Assembly (NCBI RefSeq): GCF_002563925.1
Contig: NZ_PDJD01000001.1
Span: forward strand, 2,734,973-2,798,972
Length of the DNA stretch: 64,000 bases
Source of the DNA: Serinibacter salmoneus
GTDB taxonomy: Bacteria > Actinomycetota > Actinomycetes > Actinomycetales > Beutenbergiaceae
Direction: 5' to 3'
In this document: positions 60,270 through 64,000 of the stretch, piece by piece
Position numbering within the stretch: position 1 is the stretch's first letter
Layout: the number at the start of each line of letters is the position of its first letter
Notes under the pieces: generated by a model
Databases searched by the model: none
Told to the model about the DNA's origin: nothing
What the model saw: only the letters and a program-made list of their open reading frames with translations
Position numbers and translations under genes: made by a program

Positions 60270-61841
60270 TCAGACCTCCGGCAGCAGGGCGCGCGCCCGC
60301 GCGTCCGTCGCGGCGTCGTAGTAGTAGCCGAAGCCCTCCCACACGACTCGGCGCTCCGGGTGCGGGTCCTCCTCGAGGCGCACCGTGCGGTCCACGATCA
60401 ACGTGGTGCGGTGCTCGGCGCTGTAGCGCCCCCACCGCTCCTTGCCGCGGGTGACCATGTCCATCCAGGTGTGCCGGGTGCTGCGGGAGACCGACTCCAG
60501 GGTGGAACGGGTGGAGAAGTAGTGCGCCACGTTGCTCAGCAGGGAGTGCTGCCCGAAGACCGCGGGCAGGTCCATCCCGTGCGTGGGCAGCATGTGGGCC
60601 GTGGTGCCGGCGGAGGTGCCGTGGTCGTACCGGTACATCCACACCGGCGCCACCCTCGCGTGCCCCTCGGCAGCCTGCACGCTCGGGGCCCAGAACAGGA
60701 AGTCCCCGATGAGCGCACTGGAGGCGATGAGCGCGGGGAACCCGGGGTATGCCTTGGTGATCCGGGTGGCCGGCACCGTATCGGTGACCGACAGCATGGC
60801 CCGCACCTGGCTGGCCGGAGGCGTGGGGGCGTTCACCCCGGCGAACAGGGTGCCCTCGTTCAGCACCGTACCGATCAGCAACGGCACCGGGTGTGCCCGG
60901 CCCTGCGCGAGCACGGTGAGCGGGAACTCCGGCAGCAGGTCGCCGTCGACCACGCTGGCGTAGGAGAGCATCCCGGGTGTGTGTTCCTGTTCCGAGGCCA
61001 ACGCGGCCTGTGCGGCGTCGTAGATCTCCAACAGCGGCCGGGAGAACAACCCCGGCGCGGGGTCGGCCTCGTCGAGCCCGAGCTGCGCCACCACGCGCCG
61101 GGCGCGGTCGTCATTGCGTTCCTGGGAGGTGATGCACGCGACCGGGGAGGACATGGCGATCGCCTTGTGGAACAGTCCCTGCGCGGCCGGCACCGTCATC
61201 AGCGTGGTCACCGCGAGCGCCCCGGCGGATTGCCCCGAGAGTGTCACATCGTTCGGGTCACCACCGAACGCCTCGATGTTGCGCTGTACCCACTGCAGGA
61301 TGCCGAGCTGGTCCCGCAGGGCGAGGTTGCCCTCGATGGGGTACTCCGGGGTGGAGTACCGGCTGAAATCGGTGAAGCCGAAGGGGCCCACGCGATAGTT
61401 GCCGGTCACGAAGATGATGTCCTCGGTCTCCACCAGGGGAAGGCCCTCGAACAGGGAGTAGGAACTGCGCCCGTTGGCATTCGAGCCGCCGTAGAGGAAC
61501 ACCAGCACCGGCTTGAGCCCCTCGCGCGTATTGGCTCGCCGGGTCACGTTCACCGTGAGGCAGTACTCCCCCACGTGCTCGTCACGGCCCGCATCCGGGG
61601 GCAGGTGCTGGATCGGTGCGGCGCCGAATCGGGACCCGTCCCGCACGCCTTCCCAGGGCTGTACCGGCTGGGGCCCGAGCCAGCGGCGCGGGCCGGTGAT
61701 CGGGGCGCCGAACGGGATCCCGCGCCAACTCACCGCGTCGGCCACCTGGAATCCGCGCACCACACCTCCTTCGACCTCGACGGTGAGCTCATCCTCGGAG
61801 AGCACCACGGCGGGGTCCGCAGGTGCCGGGCGGTCAGTCAT
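60270..61841 (-). CDS. Type B carboxylesterase (para-nitrobenzyl esterase-like)
   Basis: This 523-residue alpha/beta hydrolase has the type B nucleophile motif LSGQSAGALAV (Ser about residue 204), the acid Glu in VLNEGTLF, and the His in PTHGMDLPAVFG. The oxyanion loop reads YGGSNANG in place of the usual YGGGF. EYCLTVNVTRR matches the EDCLYLNV block with Tyr and Thr changes. It has no signal peptide, so it should act in the cytoplasm on esters. ATG 61841 has an aaaggga SD. Its 3' end is copied 203 bases downstream. Confidence 0.88.
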   Translation of the reverse strand: MTDRPAPADPAVVLSEDELTVEVEGGVVRGFQVADAVSWRGIPFGAPITGPRRWLGPQPVQPWEGVRDGSRFGAAPIQHLPPDAGRDEHVGEYCLTVNVTRRANTREGLKPVLVFLYGGSNANGRSSYSLFEGLPLVETEDIIFVTGNYRVGPFGFTDFSRYSTPEYPIEGNLALRDQLGILQWVQRNIEAFGGDPNDVTLSGQSAGALAVTTLMTVPAAQGLFHKAIAMSSPVACITSQERNDDRARRVVAQLGLDEADPAPGLFSRPLLEIYDAAQAALASEQEHTPGMLSYASVVDGDLLPEFPLTVLAQGRAHPVPLLIGTVLNEGTLFAGVNAPTPPASQVRAMLSVTDTVPATRITKAYPGFPALIASSALIGDFLFWAPSVQAAEGHARVAPVWMYRYDHGTSAGTTAHMLPTHGMDLPAVFGQHSLLSNVAHYFSTRSTLESVSRSTRHTWMDMVTRGKERWGRYSAEHRTTLIVDRTVRLEEDPHPERRVVWEGFGYYYDAATDARARALLPEV

Positions 61842-62139
61842 GCTGTCCCTTTCGCTTGGGCCTGACGGGCCGCTGGGGGGGTCTTCGTGGCTGTTCCCGA
61901 CCGTACCTGACGGGTCCCGGCGCGGCAGCCGGTGCGCCACCCGACCGCCTCCGGCGGGCGGTTCCGCGTACGCCGGCAATCCTGGCTGCGGGAGAGGGTG
62001 GCGAGGGACGCAATTCCGTCAGAACCTAGAATGAGAGGCACCCTCGCGCGGCGGCCCGACCTCCGGTCAGCGCCCCGCCACCCAGCACGTCCCCCTGACA
62101 CCCAGCACGCCCCCCGACATCCAGCGAGAGTGAGGACCC

Positions 62140-62856
62140 GTGGCCCTGGACCCGACCGCGGCCGCGATGGCTGCCCTCGCCGCCGAACTCGACGGCGCGA
62201 GTGAGTTGCATGCCACGCTGGATGCCCTGACCCGCGCCGCGCGCACCCTGGTGACCGGCTGCGAGGCGGCAAGCGTGACCATCAGGCGGCGCCGCACCCT
62301 GGAGACGCTCGCGCCCACCGGAGACATGGCACGGGTGGCGGACCAGCTCCAGTACGACCTCGGCGAGGGGCCGTGCCTGGACGCCGCGCACGGTGACCTC
62401 CTGACCATCTCCTCCGATGTGGCCTCGGACGAGCGGTGGCCGAGGTGGGGGCGGGCAGCGCACGAGCAGGCTCGGGTCAGGTCGATACTCGCCGTGCAGC
62501 TCTCGAGCCGCGGGGAGGCGCAGGGCGCTCTCAATCTCTTCTCCTCGGCTGCGGACGCATTCGACGCCGACGCGGTCGCGACGGCCTCCGTGCTCTCGGT
62601 GCACGCCGGGGTGGCGCTGCGCAGTTCCAAGCTCGCGGACGATCTCTCGGCGGCGATCTCGAGCCGCCTGCTGATCGGCCAGGCACAGGGACTCCTGATG
62701 GAGCGGTACCGACTCGATGCGGACGCGGCTTTCTCGCTGCTGAAGCGGTGGTCCCAGACCAGTAACACGAAGTTGCGCGTGCTTGCGGAACGTGTGGTGC
62801 AGGAAGGGCCGACTCCCCCTGCTGCGTCCGCCCAACCCGCATTACCCGATCCGTGA
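62140..62856 (+). CDS. GAF-ANTAR transcription antitermination regulator
   Basis: This 238-residue protein has a GAF sensor domain (about residues 15-155, with LGEGPCLDAAHGDLLTISSD) and an ANTAR RNA-binding domain (about 163-215: AISSRLLIGQAQGLLMERYR, LDADAAFSLLKRWSQ). ANTAR proteins bind paired hexaloop hairpins in nascent RNA and prevent termination. The GTG start follows a gagagtgagg SD. A -10-like TAGAAT lies near 62027, giving a leader of about 100 bases with imperfect cacccagcacg repeats. Targets are not visible here. Confidence 0.88.
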   Translation: MALDPTAAAMAALAAELDGASELHATLDALTRAARTLVTGCEAASVTIRRRRTLETLAPTGDMARVADQLQYDLGEGPCLDAAHGDLLTISSDVASDERWPRWGRAAHEQARVRSILAVQLSSRGEAQGALNLFSSAADAFDADAVATASVLSVHAGVALRSSKLADDLSAAISSRLLIGQAQGLLMERYRLDADAAFSLLKRWSQTSNTKLRVLAERVVQEGPTPPAASAQPALPDP

Positions 62857-62946
62857 GTCCGGGGTGCATACTCAGGGTGAGAGCAACGCTCGAGACCGGT
62901 GGCGTTGGACCGTACTCGTCGGCGCTGGCGCCGAGATCGGAACACG

Positions 62947-63468
62947 ATGACCCTTGGTACTCATTCACATACGAACGACCCAGTTCCGAGCCCCACAGGC
63001 GGGGTGAGTGAATCCAGGTCGCGGACCTTCCCGGTGGGCACAGACCTTCCGGCGTTGGACCCCGAGGTGCGCGATCGTCTGCACCGCCTCACCACGGATC
63101 TGGCCACGGTCGGTGCCTACAAGTCCCGCCTCGTGGGATTCCGCGTGCAGGACGCCACCACCCACTGGCTGCTCGGCCCCACGCCCGACTCCATCAAGCG
63201 CAGTTACCACATCGAGGCCGACGCCGAGGCGCCCTCTCCCGAGGCCACCGAGTTGATCCTGAACCGCCTCGCCAGCCGCGGGTGGCGGGGGCTGCACACC
63301 GGCCACGGCGAGGTCTTCCGCGCGGAGGCCGAGCGCGAGGGGTGGCGGCTGTGGCTGACGGGGAAGAACGGGCGCATCAGCATGACCATCGAGACCGTCG
63401 CGGTGGTGGTGGGGGAGGACGTGGCCAAGCGCGTGCTGGCCGGTATCCACCAACCGCAGATCGGGTAG
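62947..63468 (+). CDS. Hypothetical protein
   Basis: This 173-residue protein is not recognised. The first 38 residues are disordered; the rest has a mixed alpha/beta pattern with LVGFRVQDATTHWLLG, SYHIEADAEAPSPEATELIL and WRLWLTGKNGRISMTIETVA. There is no signal peptide or membrane helix. ATG 62947 is one possible start; in-frame codons upstream would extend it. A perfect 11-bp hairpin follows the stop. Confidence 0.6.
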   Translation: MTLGTHSHTNDPVPSPTGGVSESRSRTFPVGTDLPALDPEVRDRLHRLTTDLATVGAYKSRLVGFRVQDATTHWLLGPTPDSIKRSYHIEADAEAPSPEATELILNRLASRGWRGLHTGHGEVFRAEAEREGWRLWLTGKNGRISMTIETVAVVVGEDVAKRVLAGIHQPQIG

Positions 63469-63489
63469 CGGGCCCGCTCGCCCCAGCCG

Positions 63490-63524
63490 GGTGCCCCGCG
63501 TTCCTCCCTCAGCCGCGGGGCACC
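63490..63524. terminator. Terminator hairpin between convergent genes
   Basis: A perfect 11-bp stem (63490-63500 with 63514-63524); it overlaps the stop codon and last codons of the convergent CapA-like gene. Confidence 0.65.
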
Positions 63525-64000
63525 ACCTCGGCTCCCGGTCCGCTCGGTGTCGGCGCCTCGGTGCGCTGCGGGGTCTCGCCCATCACCGCCTCGACCCGGC
63601 GCTGACGGTCCTCCAGTTCCTCGCGCTCCACCGTCAGCAGCGGGGTCTCGATCCGTTCCTCCAGCAGGTCCGGCATCGCATAGATCCGCTGACTCCCGGC
63701 GCTGTCCCCGGGCACCGCGGTCCACTCCAGCCCGCTGATGCGCACCGGGCCCTCCACGGGAACCTCCACGGTGGCCCACATGAACAGGCCCGTCCCGGTC
63801 TCCGGGCGGCAGCAGCGCCAGTCCTGGTTGGAGATGTAGTTGCCCTGCGAGTAGGCGACCCACATCCCCTCACCGCCCGGGCCGCCGTCGAGCAACTCCA
63901 TGCGCTGGGGCACGTGCGGGTGATTGCCGATCACGAGGTCGATCTCGCCGCTCGCGGCGAGTTCCTGCGCCAGGCGGGTCTGGGAGTCGATCGGGTCGTC
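63509..64000 (-). CDS. CapA-family protein (poly-gamma-glutamate synthesis-like), 5' part outside the window
   Basis: The minus-strand frame is open to the window edge, so the gene starts beyond 64000; 163 C-terminal codons are visible. DLVIGNHPHVPQ is the PGA_cap/CapA metallophosphatase-type motif, followed by VAYSQGNYISNQ. CapA-like proteins share a calcineurin-like fold and are linked to capsule or envelope polymers, though many stand-alone versions are uncharacterised. The C-terminal 40 residues are charged (EERIETPLLTVEREELEDRQ) and may form a coiled coil. Confidence 0.82.
   Translation of the reverse strand, partial: DDPIDSQTRLAQELAASGEIDLVIGNHPHVPQRMELLDGGPGGEGMWVAYSQGNYISNQDWRCCRPETGTGLFMWATVEVPVEGPVRISGLEWTAVPGDSAGSQRIYAMPDLLEERIETPLLTVEREELEDRQRRVEAVMGETPQRTEAPTPSGPGAEVVPRG

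Larger units (their letters stand above)
60063..60293. repeat. Pair of perfect 28-base direct repeats, 203 bases apart
   Basis: The segment beginning gcgctcagacctccgg and ending agcagggcgcg occurs at 60063-60090 and 60266-60293. The second copy is the last codons and stop of the carboxylesterase gene. The 252-base region 60018-60269 holds no gene. Confidence 0.85.

Overview
The window is about 70 percent G+C chromosomal DNA from an actinobacterium, most likely a member of the Micrococcales. The evidence is the codon bias, GTG starts, leaderless promoters, a DUF222/13E12-type HNH protein, a tRNA-Arg without an encoded CCA, a CsoR copper repressor and the types of TetR, PadR and ANTAR regulators present. 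No phage, insertion sequence, CRISPR array or rRNA was seen. Coding density is very high and no gene-free stretch exceeds 300 bases. The first gene (a DgdA-like class III aminotransferase) and the last (a CapA-like protein) run off the window.

Layout. 1-8.4 kb: mixed metabolic genes (aminotransferase, PlsC-like acyltransferase, HNH protein, phosphotransferase, EamA exporter with divergent LysR, SDR, RibD-like reductase overlapping a PIG-L deacetylase). 8.4-14.5 kb: cold-shock protein with a terminator-like hairpin in its leader, a DUF2252 protein, a plant/fungal-type P-type proton ATPase behind a MarC protein, and a divergent PPK2. 14.5-22.1 kb: two MFS transporters, two TetR regulators, a large membrane protein joining a degenerate kinase-like domain to a flippase-like domain, and peptide deformylase. 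22.2-27.4 kb: csoR with a perfect palindromic operator and a CopZ-like gene, an acyl-CoA synthetase behind a perfect palindrome, and a secreted FG-GAP-like/VanY-like peptidase.

27.5-40.0 kb (minus strand): the centrepiece is a 13-gene, translationally coupled operon. It encodes a complete branched-chain-type ABC importer, an acyl-CoA ligase, an embedded TetR regulator, a 3-hydroxybutyrate-dehydrogenase-like SDR, two alpha/beta hydrolases, both subunits of a 3-oxoacid CoA-transferase and a thiolase. Nine junctions are ATGA overlaps and a tenth is TGATG. A perfect inverted repeat (AACCTGAA-N6-TTCAGGTT) lies just upstream of the first gene. Together the genes read as uptake and breakdown to acetyl-CoA of 3-hydroxybutyrate, acetoacetate or their esters or oligomers. 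The substrate is inferred.

40.3-47 kb: a cell-envelope cluster (lipoprotein, lysozyme-like/SLH protein, membrane protein, convergent G5 protein), CsbD, an APC transporter and tRNA-Arg. 47-55.5 kb: two MacB/BceAB-like ABC exporters, the second controlled by PadR, flanking a class IV PLP enzyme and an MFS transporter, then a VIT/CCC1 iron transporter with a DtxR/IdeR-box-like sequence upstream. 55.5-64 kb: a small gene that looks broken by frameshifts, a 6-TM membrane protein next to glutamate decarboxylase, an amidohydrolase, a VOC protein, a carboxylesterase whose 3' end is duplicated downstream, a GAF-ANTAR regulator, a hypothetical protein and the CapA fragment.

Two window-wide patterns recur. 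Many genes have a TANNNT box 6-7 bases before the start codon, which is the signature of leaderless mRNAs. Gene 3' ends repeatedly carry short duplications or in-frame low-complexity repeats.
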